In this document: one piece after another, positions 45,673 to 56,167 of the stretch
How positions within the stretch are numbered: the stretch's first letter is position 1
Layout of the letters: each line of letters opens with the position of its first letter
Assembly: GCA_963754535.1 (NCBI GenBank)
Contig: CAVWGG010000024.1
Location: forward strand, 1-64,000
Direction: 5' to 3'
DNA: 64,000 nt
Origin: RPQJ01 sp963754535
GTDB taxonomy: Bacteria > Pseudomonadota > Gammaproteobacteria > Steroidobacterales > Steroidobacteraceae
Made by a program: the position numbers and the translations under genes
Notes under the pieces: model-generated
What the model was told of the DNA's origin: nothing
Databases searched by the model: none
What the model saw: only the letters and a program-made list of their open reading frames with translations

Positions 45673-47006
45673 CGTCCAACCTCGCGCGCGGGCGTGCGGC
45701 CGATGGCCGACAGAGGCACCTTCGCTTCTTCGTTCCAGGCTTCGAGCTCGGCGCGAATGTGCTCGCGCATCTGTTCGCGCACCGAATTCACCGAGTTGAA
45801 GAACTCGGCCATCATCAGCACCCAGCAGTACATGCCGCGGTGCGTCAGGCGGATCGCGTCCGCATCGTGGCGCGTCGCGCCGATCGCCCGCATCGCGAGC
45901 AGTTCAGGCGCCATGAGCAACCAGAATGCCTTGCCGTAGCGCCGCTCGATGTAATCGCGGCGCAGTTCGCCGCCGAAGAGCCGCACCAGGTAGTCGTAGC
46001 GCATCTGTTCCTTGATACCCACCGGCCGACGCTGCGTGATGCCGCTCTGCCCGCCCTCTATGCGGCGGCAGTAGTGGTTCAGCGAGAACGTCGTCGAGTA
46101 GTACGCGCCGCCCACGTAGCTGAAGGCGCCGCTGCCGACGCCGACGTAGTCGTTCTGGTCGATGATGTATTCGTCGAACATGCCCTGGTTGCGCGAGAAG
46201 CACCACGCGGACGACGCCTGGTACTCCCCGAGCAGCCGCTGCAGGATCCGCGCGTACATCGGGTGACGCAGCGCCGGGTCGCTGAGACCCATGCTCCTTT
46301 CCATCTTGTGACGCGCGGTGGGCGCGGTCATCAGCGGATAGAAGGAGACCTGGTCGGCTCCCAGCGCCTGCAGCACGTCGAGGTCGTACTCGAGCATCGC
46401 CAGCGTCTGCCCGGGCAGGTTGAAAATCATGTCGACGTTGAGCGTCGGGAAGATGCCCTGCACCGCTGCGATGCGTTCGCGTATCACCTCGCCGCTGCCG
46501 TACTTCTCGAGCCGGTCCATCCCGGCGAGCAGGCCGTCGTCAAAGCTCTGCACCCCAACCGAAAGGCGCGTGACGCCTGCGTCGCGATACCGCCGCAGGT
46601 CGTCCGGCAGCAGGTGATTCGGGTTCGTCTCGATCGAGACCGCGCGCACGGGCGACAGCGAACGCACCAGTTCCAGCGTCGCGATCAACTCGTCCGCGTT
46701 CACTGTCGGCGTGCCGCCACCGACGTAGACGTCGCTGAAGCGGAAGCCCCGCTCGTGGTAGAGGCGGATCTCGCGGCGCAGGGCCTCGAAGTAACGGCCC
46801 GTTTTCGATTCGTTGTAGCGGACGCGGTGGAACGAGCAGAACGGGCACAGCACTTCGCAGAACGGCACGTGCACATAGAGCTGGCACGGCGCTGCCGGTG
46901 CGCCAGGCATCACCTCGGCAGCCTCGTCTTCCGTGAAGCGCATCGCCTGCGAATACTCGTGACGCAGGATGGCGAGGAACGGTCGTTCGAACCAGGGCAT
47001 GGACAC
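45669..47006 (-). CDS. HemN/HemW-like radical SAM protein
   Basis: A 445-residue member of the coproporphyrinogen III oxidase-like radical SAM family. The cluster motif is FCEVLCPFC (CxxxCxxC), followed by DVYVGGGTPT, SVGVQSF and NVDMIFNLPGQT. It sits inside the hyp operon between hypF and hypE, 3 bases after the former and overlapping the latter. True HemN needs further residues, and HemW-type proteins bind heme; this one's substrate is unknown. The position suggests a job in hydrogenase maturation or heme supply to linked cytochromes. Confidence 0.82.
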   Translation of the reverse strand: MSMPWFERPFLAILRHEYSQAMRFTEDEAAEVMPGAPAAPCQLYVHVPFCEVLCPFCSFHRVRYNESKTGRYFEALRREIRLYHERGFRFSDVYVGGGTPTVNADELIATLELVRSLSPVRAVSIETNPNHLLPDDLRRYRDAGVTRLSVGVQSFDDGLLAGMDRLEKYGSGEVIRERIAAVQGIFPTLNVDMIFNLPGQTLAMLEYDLDVLQALGADQVSFYPLMTAPTARHKMERSMGLSDPALRHPMYARILQRLLGEYQASSAWCFSRNQGMFDEYIIDQNDYVGVGSGAFSYVGGAYYSTTFSLNHYCRRIEGGQSGITQRRPVGIKEQMRYDYLVRLFGGELRRDYIERRYGKAFWLLMAPELLAMRAIGATRHDADAIRLTHRGMYCWVLMMAEFFNSVNSVREQMREHIRAELEAWNEEAKVPLSAIGRTPAREVGR

Positions 47007-47009
47007 AGT

Positions 47010-49292
<2,283 letters not shown>

Positions 49293-49314
49293 CCTGGCCT
49301 GCTGCCGTACGCCG

Positions 49315-50433
49315 TCAGGCTTCTTTAGCCTTGCGGCCAGCCCAGACGTTTTCGCGGATGCCGTCGGCCCACCAGATGCGGCACGCACCTTCGTCGGACA
49401 CCATGCACGGCCCGATCGGGTGTCGCGGCGTGCAGGCGGCGCCGTAGAGCCGGCATTCATTCGGATAGATGCGGCCGAGCACCACCCTGGCACAGTCGCA
49501 GCCCGGCGGCATTTCGCCGGCGCGCTTGCGCGACATCTCGGTGTACGAAGGCAACTGCACGCGCGAATCGTTGACGGCGTGCTGCGGCTTGAGCACGTAG
49601 CCCGACGCCGGGATCGGCCCGATGCCGCGCCAGTTGCCGTCGTTGATGTCCATCGTCTCGTCGATGTAACGCTTCGCGGTGGCGTTGCCGCCCGGCCGCA
49701 CCACCTGCGGATAGCAGTTGTCGAGGAAGCACTTGCCTTCGAGCTTCTGCCGCAACACCGAGTACAGGGCGGCGAGCAGCGAATCCGGCGCGAAGCCCGC
49801 GACTGCAGTCGGAATGCCATGCTGCTGCGGGACGAACTCCCATTCCTCGGGGCCCATCACCGTCGCGACGTGACCGGGGGCGATCAGCGCCTCGAAACCC
49901 GGTTCTCCGGACCCGAGCAGCATCTCGACGGCAGGCCACGTGCGGCGTCCGGACATCAGGAACAGCAGGTTCGCGGGCGCGCCCTGCGCCAGCAGTGCCG
50001 CTGCCGGAGCCGTCGTCGTTTCGAAACCCGCCGCCAGGAACACGACCTTGCGCGCCGGATTCTCGCGCGCAATCTTCGCCGCCTCGAGCGGGCTCGCGAT
50101 CGGACGCACGTCGGCGCCGGCCGCCTTGGCCTGCTCCAGCGATCGCGGCTCGCTCTTGGGTGCGTTGACCGGCACGCGCAGCATGTCGCCGTAGGCCACG
50201 AGGATCACACCCTCGTGCAGCGCGAGCTGGATCGCCTCGTAGATGTCTTCTTCAGGGCAGATGCAGACCGGGCAACCCGGACCCGGCACCAGTTCGATGT
50301 TCGACGGGATCGCCTTGCGCAGGCCCGCGGTCGTGATCGACCGTTCGTGACCGCCGCACACGTTCATCACCTTGATTTTCGGCGGCAGCGGCAACGCGCG
50401 GATGCGCTCGAGCCATTCGGCGGCAGTGGTCAT
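49315..50433 (-). CDS. hypD: Hydrogenase Fe(CN)2CO scaffold protein HypD
   Basis: Iron-sulfur protein on which the Fe(CN)2CO group is assembled with HypC. The 372-residue product has NVCGGHERS (catalytic Cys), ELVPGPGCPVCICP, AGFETTTAP and the C-terminal cluster cysteines (CDCARVVLGR..CRLYGAACTPRHPIGPC-type). Start at 50433 (MTTAAEW) follows GGGGGAG. Located between hypB and hypF. Confidence 0.97.
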   Translation of the reverse strand: MTTAAEWLERIRALPLPPKIKVMNVCGGHERSITTAGLRKAIPSNIELVPGPGCPVCICPEEDIYEAIQLALHEGVILVAYGDMLRVPVNAPKSEPRSLEQAKAAGADVRPIASPLEAAKIARENPARKVVFLAAGFETTTAPAAALLAQGAPANLLFLMSGRRTWPAVEMLLGSGEPGFEALIAPGHVATVMGPEEWEFVPQQHGIPTAVAGFAPDSLLAALYSVLRQKLEGKCFLDNCYPQVVRPGGNATAKRYIDETMDINDGNWRGIGPIPASGYVLKPQHAVNDSRVQLPSYTEMSRKRAGEMPPGCDCARVVLGRIYPNECRLYGAACTPRHPIGPCMVSDEGACRIWWADGIRENVWAGRKAKEA

Positions 50434-50449
50434 CTCCCCCCCTTGCAGC

Positions 50450-51202
50450 TCAGGCTGCGGCTGCGCGGCGCGCAGCGATCTCACTGCGCAGCCAGCCGAG
50501 CCAGGCTTCGAAGCCCGGCCCGCCACGGCGCGTGAGTTCGATGATGTCGCCCCGGAAACCCACCTGGCGCAGCGAGTCGCGCGCGCGCTCGACGCTGAAC
50601 TCCTCGATGTGGGGCAGCAGGTCGACCTTGGTGATCAGCGCGAGGTCGGCGCCGCGGAACATCACCGGGTATTTCGCCGGCTTGTCGTCGCCTTCGGGCA
50701 CCGACAGCAGCGTGAGGTTGCGGTGCACGCCGAGGTCGAAGCTCGCCGGGCACACCAGGTTGCCGACGTTCTCGACGAACAGCACGTCGACGCCGTCGAG
50801 CGGCAGCGAATGCAGCGCGTCGTGCACCATCTGCGCGTCGAGGTGGCACGCGTTGCCCGTCGTGATCTGGATCGCCGGCACGCCGCAGGCGCGGATGCGA
50901 GCCGCATCGTTCTCGGTGGCCAGGTCGCCCTCGATCACGGCGATGTGGATCTCGCCCTGCAGGGCCTTGATGGTCGCCTCGAGCAGCGAGGTCTTGCCGG
51001 AGCCCGGCGAGGACATCAGGTTGACCGCGAGCACGCCGTGCCCGTCGAAATGGGTCCGGTTGTGCGCGGCGACGCGATCATTCTCGTCGAGGATCGCGGT
51101 GATCACTTCGATCGATTCGACATGACCCTTGCCAGCCGGCTGCGCCGCGAACGGCGCGCGCGTTGCCGCGGGACCCAGTGAACAACCGCAATCACGGCAC
51201 AT
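50450..51202 (-). CDS. hypB: Hydrogenase nickel incorporation GTPase HypB
   Basis: SIMIBI-class GTPase that delivers nickel. The 250-residue product starts MCRDCGCSL, giving the N-terminal CxxCGC nickel site, but has no His-rich stretch. The P-loop is SSPGSGKTSLLE. The zinc/nickel site GNACHLDA and the base-specificity segment ITKVDLL are present. It follows hypA by 34 bases. Confidence 0.97.
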   Translation of the reverse strand: MCRDCGCSLGPAATRAPFAAQPAGKGHVESIEVITAILDENDRVAAHNRTHFDGHGVLAVNLMSSPGSGKTSLLEATIKALQGEIHIAVIEGDLATENDAARIRACGVPAIQITTGNACHLDAQMVHDALHSLPLDGVDVLFVENVGNLVCPASFDLGVHRNLTLLSVPEGDDKPAKYPVMFRGADLALITKVDLLPHIEEFSVERARDSLRQVGFRGDIIELTRRGGPGFEAWLGWLRSEIAARRAAAA

Positions 51203-51236
51203 CAGCGTGACCTCATCTTCGTGGTTCTGCCCGTCT

Positions 51237-51599
51237 TCAATGGACGGGGGCTTCGGCCGTTTCGATCTCGACCCGTTGCAGCAGCATTTCTTCGCCGGCG
51301 ATCACGTCGACGTGCCAGTCGTTGCAGCTGCCGCACAGCAGGCGGTTCGACGCGGCCTCGGTCTCGGCCTTGCAGGTGCGGCAGCGCACCCTGACCGGAA
51401 CCGTCTCGACCACGAGTTGCGCGTGCTCCGCCACCGTGCCGGCCGCGGCGAGCGGATAGGCATGTTCGAGCAGCTTGGGCTCCACGCCGGACAACGGCCC
51501 GACGGACACGGTGATCGAAATGATCCTGCGCGCGGCATTGTCGCGGGCCACGCGCTGCACCTGCTCGATCAGCGCCTGGCAGATCGCGAGCTCATGCAT
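51237..51599 (-). CDS. hypA: Hydrogenase nickel metallochaperone HypA
   Basis: A 120-residue nickel chaperone. The MHELAICQAL start carries the Ni-binding N-terminal MHE. Two CxxC pairs (CRTCKAE and CGSCNDW) form the zinc site. It overlaps hypC by 8 bases. Confidence 0.97.
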   Translation of the reverse strand: MHELAICQALIEQVQRVARDNAARRIISITVSVGPLSGVEPKLLEHAYPLAAAGTVAEHAQLVVETVPVRVRCRTCKAETEAASNRLLCGSCNDWHVDVIAGEEMLLQRVEIETAEAPVH

Positions 51600-51816
51600 G
51601 CTCGAGCACTTCCTCGAAGAGGTCCCACGTGATGCGGGCCTCCTCCTCGCTGATCTTCTGGATGGCGTAGCCGACGTGGATCAGCACGTGGTCGCCGACC
51701 TCGATGGGCTCGCCCTGCAACATGAACAGGCTCACCTCGCGCTCGATGCCCTTGGCTTCGCAGGTCGCGGTGAAACCGTCGATGCTGGTGATCTTCATTG
51801 GAACAGCAAGGCACAT
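51592..51816 (-). CDS. hypC: Hydrogenase maturation chaperone HypC
   Basis: A 74-residue chaperone that carries the Fe(CN)2CO group with HypD. It starts MCLAVPMKI, whose Cys2 is the iron ligand, and contains GDHVLIHVGYAIQKIS. First gene of the hyp operon. Confidence 0.97.
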   Translation of the reverse strand: MCLAVPMKITSIDGFTATCEAKGIEREVSLFMLQGEPIEVGDHVLIHVGYAIQKISEEEARITWDLFEEVLEHA

Positions 51817-52124
51817 GTCGTCTCACCCCGTGGCTCTGAACCCGCAACCTGTGCGAGAGGCTCGCAAACGCCGCACGCCTATAAAAATAGGTAATTGCAC
51901 TGACTGCGGCTTCGCCGCATCAGGATAGCCCATGGATGGCGTGCCGGGCCGAGCATAGACCACCCTGCCGGGGCGGTCGATTCCGGGTGGCGCCCGAGCG
52001 CAGCGGTGCGTCGATCAACGGGGGTATCCGGCCCTGGTCTGGGAAATCCGTGATCGCATTTCGCCCTCCTTGTGACATCCTTCGCCAGCCCCAAACCGGG
52101 GTTACAGCGTGAGCGTGCGTAGCG
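51817..52124. promoter_or_regulatory. Divergent region upstream of hypC and a small lipoprotein
   Basis: 308 bases without a gene. It contains an AT-rich dyad CCTATAAAAATAGG (51878-51891), about 60 bases before hypC, that could be a promoter -10 or an operator. It also has a short hairpin GCGGC-TTC-GCCGC (about 51905-51917). No -24/-12 promoter typical of many hydrogenase operons was recognised. Confidence 0.45.
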
Positions 52125-52454
52125 ATGACGAACCGGACAACCTTGTTGGGATTGGTGATGCTTGGCTTGCTGGTCGCGGCGTGTTCCAAGCAGGCGCCTG
52201 CACCTGCTCCCGACGACGACGAAGAGGTCGCAGCGCCGGCCGCCGCAGCCCAGCCCGAGCCTCATGCCCCGAACTATGACCGGGCCGCGATGGCGACCGG
52301 CATGCTGTCGCTGATCGACACTGCGCCGCAGTGCCAGACCTTCCGCGATCAACTCGAGACGATCGCCAAGTCGCCTGCGGACCAGCCGATGGCGCTCGAG
52401 CCCAGCGCGATCGTCGCCAAGGCCAACGAGGCGGGTTGCGCAAAAAAGAATTAG
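52125..52454 (+). CDS. Small predicted lipoprotein, function unknown
   Basis: 109 residues. Signal sequence with lipobox VAAC-SK (Cys20), then an Ala/Pro/acidic linker (APAPAPDDDEEVAAP). A short helical domain follows with two cysteines (APQCQTFRDQL and NEAGCAKKN) that may form a disulfide. No family recognised. Monocistronic, divergent from hypC. Confidence 0.7.
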   Translation: MTNRTTLLGLVMLGLLVAACSKQAPAPAPDDDEEVAAPAAAAQPEPHAPNYDRAAMATGMLSLIDTAPQCQTFRDQLETIAKSPADQPMALEPSAIVAKANEAGCAKKN

Positions 52455-52530
52455 CGGGCCACGAGCCCTGACCGTTGCGGTCCCGTCCCTCGCGGAGAGG
52501 CCGCGCGGCTGCCCGCAAAGTCGCCTGCGC

Positions 52531-52740
52531 TCAGCCGGCGGCGTTGGTGCTGGCGGCAGGCCCGACGTGCGTGCTGCGCAGCGAACCCAGCAGCAGGGTA
52601 CCGAACGCGAGCAGGATCTCGTCGACGAACGGGATCATGTCGGGCACGAAGAAATCGATCACGAACAGCGCGCCGACGATCTTGAACAACGTCGGGTAAC
52701 GCAGCCCGGCTGCGAAACGCGTGACGAGGGGTCCGATCAT
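52531..52740 (-). CDS. DUF6116-like small membrane protein
   Basis: 69 residues, start MIGPLVTRF at 52740. One or two hydrophobic segments carry the FVIDFFVPDMIPFVDEILLAFGTLLL pattern (in part), which I recognise from DUF6116 proteins of Xanthomonadales-type genomes. Function unknown. Last gene of the unit bactofilin, zinc-ribbon protein, DUF6116; it starts 1 base after its neighbour's stop. Confidence 0.75.
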   Translation of the reverse strand: MIGPLVTRFAAGLRYPTLFKIVGALFVIDFFVPDMIPFVDEILLAFGTLLLGSLRSTHVGPAASTNAAG

Positions 52741-52741
52741 T

Positions 52742-53101
52742 TCAACGCCCTCCTGGCGTGGCGACGTCCACCGAGAGCGTGAACGTCCGGGCTTCCGTGC
52801 TGCGCAGTGCGCCAACGCCTACCACCTGACGCGAGATCTCCTCGCCGCGTTCGTTGCGGATCGAGAGCACCACCGAATATTCCCAGTCACCGCCACGGGC
52901 CGAATGCCGGAGCGTGCCCTCGACGTTGAGCGCGGAGAACTTCGGCGTCGCATCGGACGCGGCTTTGGACGCCGCGCCGAACTGCAGGTGATGGCGGCAC
53001 TGCGGGCAGATCAGCGCGCTTTCCAGGATCGTCGCCTTGCAGTGCGGACAAGAGCGCGTCTTGCCCACACTGCCCGACGATCCTGAGCGTCCCGTGATCA
53101 T
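52742..53101 (-). CDS. Zinc-ribbon protein, function unknown
   Basis: 119 residues. A CPHC..CPQC zinc ribbon (about residues 18-37) is followed by an all-beta domain (GDWEYSVVLSIRNERGEEISRQVVG), similar in style to FxLYD-type domains. Start at 53101 (MITGRSG). It lies between bactofilin and the DUF6116 gene in one transcription unit. Confidence 0.75.
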   Translation of the reverse strand: MITGRSGSSGSVGKTRSCPHCKATILESALICPQCRHHLQFGAASKAASDATPKFSALNVEGTLRHSARGGDWEYSVVLSIRNERGEEISRQVVGVGALRSTEARTFTLSVDVATPGGR

Positions 53102-53123
53102 CCGCTGGCCGCGCGGCGCGCGG

Positions 53124-53627
53124 CTACTTAGCCGATTCCGGCCAGCCGAAGTCGGCGTTGCCGCGCATGCGCGAGCCCGCTGCAACCGTCAGCACGGCCG
53201 CCTTCACGTCGCCATTGATGACACCCGTCTCGAGCAGCTCGACGCGCGAGCTGGCCTGGATGTTGCCATGCACTTCGCCGCTCACCATCACGGTGGCCGC
53301 GGCGATCTGGCCAGTGACGTGCGCGCCCTGCTCGATCGTCACGTTGCCCTGCACGTTGACGTCGCCCTTGAAGCGGCCAGCGATGCGGACGTGGCCGGCG
53401 CCTTCGATCTTGCCTTCGATGGTGACGTCGGCCGCGATCAGCGATTCTTTGGCGCTGCCCACGGCAGGAGAAGTCGCACGCTCGGCGCGTCGCGCCGGCT
53501 CGGCCGTGGCAGCAGCAGCAGGGACCGGCGTCACCACGGAACGCATGGCTGGCTCGGCGGCCAGCGCGGCTGTTCCATCGGAACCGGGCATCGACGGATC
53601 TTTAGTCGGGTCTTTCCAGAGCGCCAT
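53124..53627 (-). CDS. Bactofilin-family polymer-forming protein
   Basis: 167 residues. After a disordered Ala-rich N-terminus (about 65 residues), the repeating beta-helix pattern begins: LIAADVTIEGKIEGAGHVRI, GRFKGDVNVQGNVTIEQGAHV, GQIAAATVMVSGEVHGNI. Bactofilins polymerise without nucleotide and support cell shape, stalks or polar complexes. Start at 53627 (MALWKD). Confidence 0.92.
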   Translation of the reverse strand: MALWKDPTKDPSMPGSDGTAALAAEPAMRSVVTPVPAAAATAEPARRAERATSPAVGSAKESLIAADVTIEGKIEGAGHVRIAGRFKGDVNVQGNVTIEQGAHVTGQIAAATVMVSGEVHGNIQASSRVELLETGVINGDVKAAVLTVAAGSRMRGNADFGWPESAK

Positions 53628-53656
53628 GGCCTTTCCTCGTGTGAATCTGCTCGATG

Positions 53657-53732
53657 TGGTGCCGGCTGAGGGATTCGAACCCCCGACCCCCTGATTACAA
53701 ATCAGGTGCACTACCAGCTGTGCTAAGCCGGC
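53657..53732 (-). tRNA. tRNA-Thr (TGT anticodon)
   Basis: Cloverleaf from GCCGGCT at 53732 to AGCCGGC, discriminator A, encoded CCA at 53657-53659. The anticodon loop TTTGTAA gives TGT, reading ACA/ACG. It complements the GGT isoacceptor near tuf. Confidence 0.96.
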
Positions 53733-53760
53733 CCGGCCCGCAAGGGGACCGGATTCTACC

Positions 53761-54537
53761 TTAACCGGCCGCGCCTGCTCCGGCGGTCGCGGCTGCCGGG
53801 TTTGCGGCAGGCGTCACGTCGCCGGCCGGACGGGTGGCCGGGCAAGCCCGCATGTCGTACGGAAGGCCGCCCTCCGGGGGCGCACCGAGCGACTCCAGCG
53901 CAGGCAGGCTGCCGTTGGCCTGGCGGTCGATGTCGAGCCAGAGCACCTCCAGCGTCCGCAGGCGATCGCTGGTTTCGGGAGTGAAGCCGGCCTTCGCCAC
54001 GGTGGCGGAGACCTCGGCCGCCCGGCGCGGGTCGGAATACACGCCCACCGAGACCGTATTGTCCGGCTCGCCTTCTCCCAGGACGTAGGCGTCGCCGAGG
54101 CCGGCCGCCTGCAGCGTGGCCAGCGCGTTGGTGGCGTCCGCGGGTGTGGCCAGGTTCGGCACGCGCACCCAGTATCCGACACGCACTTCGTCCTGCGAGA
54201 CGCGCTTGCGGCTCGTGAAACCGAGCCGCTCGAGATGCGAGTTGGCTGCGTCCGCATGAGCTGGATCGATGAAAGGCCCGATACTCACGCACGAAGCGGC
54301 CGCCAGGCCAGGATCGGAAGACTCGCCGGCGGCGGTGGCCGACGCATTCGGCGACTCGGTGCGCAACCGGATGGGCTGCAACTCGCGTCCGCCAGGTGCC
54401 GGCGACTCGATCGTTGCGGGCGTCACCGGCGCGACCCAGCGGGTCCAGGCCAGGAACAGCACGTTGGCAAGCAGCAGCAGGAGGAACAGGACGCGCAATG
54501 GACCGCCGGGTGAGTTCGTTGCGGCGGATGTTAGCAA
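53761..54537 (-). CDS. SPOR-domain-like membrane protein
   Basis: 258 residues. One N-terminal membrane helix (VLFLLLLLANVLFLAW) anchors a periplasmic region. The C-terminal half has the SPOR-type beta-alpha-beta repeats (CVSIGPFIDPAHADAANSHLERLGF and YVLGEGEPDNTVSVGVYSDPRRAAEV). SPOR domains bind denuded peptidoglycan at division sites. Related proteins are often encoded near birA-coaX, as here, but with the cytochrome genes in between. Confidence 0.75.
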   Translation of the reverse strand: MLTSAATNSPGGPLRVLFLLLLLANVLFLAWTRWVAPVTPATIESPAPGGRELQPIRLRTESPNASATAAGESSDPGLAAASCVSIGPFIDPAHADAANSHLERLGFTSRKRVSQDEVRVGYWVRVPNLATPADATNALATLQAAGLGDAYVLGEGEPDNTVSVGVYSDPRRAAEVSATVAKAGFTPETSDRLRTLEVLWLDIDRQANGSLPALESLGAPPEGGLPYDMRACPATRPAGDVTPAANPAAATAGAGAAG

Positions 54538-54540
54538 ATC

Positions 54541-54576
54541 AAAAACAGAAGGCCCGGCCGCATGGCGACCGGGCCC
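54541..54576 (-). terminator. Terminator after monoheme cytochrome copy 1
   Basis: On the minus strand GGGCCCGG-TCGCCATGCGG-CCGGGCC is followed by TTCTGTTTTTG. It lies 20-55 bases after the stop codon. Confidence 0.75.
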
Positions 54577-54594
54577 TCATGCAGTGACCGCGTG

Positions 54595-54870
54595 TTACTT
54601 GCCGGCGGCCATGTAGGCAGCGAGAGAGGCGATTTCGGCGTCGGTCAGCTTCAGCGCTTCCTTATGCTTCTGCGTGCCCGCCACGATCTTCTTGATCGAG
54701 TCGGTCAACGCAGCCGCGCTCTCGCCTTCAAAATCCGCCACTTCGTGGCATTCGGCACATGCGGCCGTGAACTTCGCCTTGCCTGCAGCAGCGTCGGCAC
54801 TCGCGGTCGTGCTGAAGCCAGCGATGGCGAACGTGGCAACGGACAAGGCAAGAATACGCAGGACTTTCAT
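54595..54870 (-). CDS. Small monoheme cytochrome c (copy 1)
   Basis: 91 residues with a Sec signal peptide (ending TTASA-DAAAG); the mature protein is only about 67 residues. One heme site CAECH. The C-terminal helix pattern LKLTDAEIASLAAYM is class I cytochrome c, but the segment that normally supplies the Met ligand reads GTQKHKEAL, with His where Met-Pro is expected. Start at 54870 follows GGAGG. Tandem paralogue of the next gene. Possible bis-His ligation is inference. Confidence 0.85.
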   Translation of the reverse strand: MKVLRILALSVATFAIAGFSTTASADAAAGKAKFTAACAECHEVADFEGESAAALTDSIKKIVAGTQKHKEALKLTDAEIASLAAYMAAGK

Positions 54871-54975
54871 CGGATCCTCCTCTAGACACACCGGGAATCG
54901 GGGCCTGGATGTCGACCAAAATGATAACGATGCGGGGGCGAAATTCAGACCGTGAATACCGCAATGCAACAAAAG

Positions 54976-55008
54976 AAAAAGCCCGGACTCAGTCCAAGTT
55001 CAGGCCTT
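54976..55008 (-). terminator. Terminator between the two monoheme cytochrome genes
   Basis: On the minus strand an imperfect stem (GGCCTGAACT with AGTCCGGGCTT) is followed by TTTTCTTTTGTTG. It separates copy 2 from copy 1, so each gene likely has its own transcript end. Confidence 0.65.
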
Positions 55009-55033
55009 GCGTCAGCGAGCGAGCCTGCCCCCC

Positions 55034-55312
55034 CTACTTGCCGCTGGTCATGTAGCCAGCGACGTCAGCGATCTGCGCGTCGGTCAGCTTCAGCGCCTTC
55101 TTGTGCTTCTGCGTGCCAGCGACGATCTTCTTGAGCGTGGCCTGAATTTCGGCCGCGTCCTCGCCCTCGAAGTCGGCGACTTCGTGGCATTCGGCGCAGA
55201 CGGCCGTGAACGTGGCCTTGCCCGCCGCGGCATCCGCGTGCGCCGCGGAACCGCAGCCCACCAGACCGGCAAAAGCACCTGCGATGACTACCAAACGGCT
55301 GAATTTACTCAA
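55034..55312 (-). CDS. Small monoheme cytochrome c (copy 2)
   Basis: 92 residues, TTG start at 55312 behind AGGAG. The N-terminus contains LVGC, a valid lipobox, so unlike copy 1 this form may be lipid-anchored; a signal peptidase I site (AAHA-DAAAG) is the alternative. The mature part closely matches copy 1: CAECHEVADFEGE and GTQKHKKALKLTDAQIADVAGYM. The same His occupies the usual Met-ligand place. Confidence 0.85.
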   Translation of the reverse strand: MSKFSRLVVIAGAFAGLVGCGSAAHADAAAGKATFTAVCAECHEVADFEGEDAAEIQATLKKIVAGTQKHKKALKLTDAQIADVAGYMTSGK

Positions 55313-55408
55313 TTTTTCTCCTGGAGACCCGCAGACTACGATACCCCGCGCAGGCCCTGACTGTGACGACAGGACACCCTGTCACCTCGATTGGACAACA
55401 GCGGCCGG

Positions 55409-56167
55409 TCACCGTTCAAGCGTCGCGTCAGCGATGCGTGCCAGTCCGCGCAAGACGAGGTCCGGGACCCGCTCGTAGGTGGCAAGTACGTATGGGAGCA
55501 CTTCGTGCACCGCGCCGCCGGTGCAGTACAGGCGTGGAGCGGATTGCGTCCAGCGCGCCAGTTCCGCGTACGTGCGGTCGATGAGGGCTGCGAGGGCCAC
55601 GCGGCAGCCGCGCTCGATGGCGTCGCGCGTGTTATCGGCAAACAGCCGGGCACCGCCAGCGGGGCTGGCGGCGGTGTGCGCAGCCAGGTTGCTCGTTCCC
55701 GTGTGCAGCGATCGAACCATCATCTGCGGCCCGGGAACGATGAAGCCGCCGAGGTGCTGACCCGACGCGTCGACCGTATCGAGCGTCGCCGCCGTCCCGA
55801 CATCGACCACGCAGCATGCCCCGTGCGCGAGATGATAGGCGCCGATCACCGCGACCCAGCGATCGACGCCGAGCAGCCCCGGTTCGGGATACGCATTGCG
55901 AACGCCCGCCATCGCCGCCGTCGACGTCACGAAATCCATGCGCGTCGTGCCGGCCAGGCGGGCCGCCGCTTCGAGTGCAAGCCGGCTGTCGACACCCGCG
56001 ACCGTTGCAGCAAGCACGCGCTCGACGGGCGGCCCGTCGAACAATTCGCGCTGCCAGTCATCCGCGGACCACCCGGCATGCTCAGCCGCGCGCTGCGGCG
56101 ACAACTGTCCGTTGCTCAGCGTCGCCCACTTCACTCGCGTGTTGCCGATGTCGACGAGCAGCATCAC
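55409..56167 (-). CDS. coaX: Type III pantothenate kinase
   Basis: First enzyme of coenzyme A synthesis. The 252-residue product starts with the ASKHA phosphate loop LLVDIGNTRVKWA and has LGVDRWVAVIGAY, VVDVGTAATLDTVD and the C-terminal YCTGGAV. It overlaps birA by 4 bases and ends the plsY-birA-coaX unit. Confidence 0.96.
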   Translation of the reverse strand: MMLLVDIGNTRVKWATLSNGQLSPQRAAEHAGWSADDWQRELFDGPPVERVLAATVAGVDSRLALEAAARLAGTTRMDFVTSTAAMAGVRNAYPEPGLLGVDRWVAVIGAYHLAHGACCVVDVGTAATLDTVDASGQHLGGFIVPGPQMMVRSLHTGTSNLAAHTAASPAGGARLFADNTRDAIERGCRVALAALIDRTYAELARWTQSAPRLYCTGGAVHEVLPYVLATYERVPDLVLRGLARIADATLER

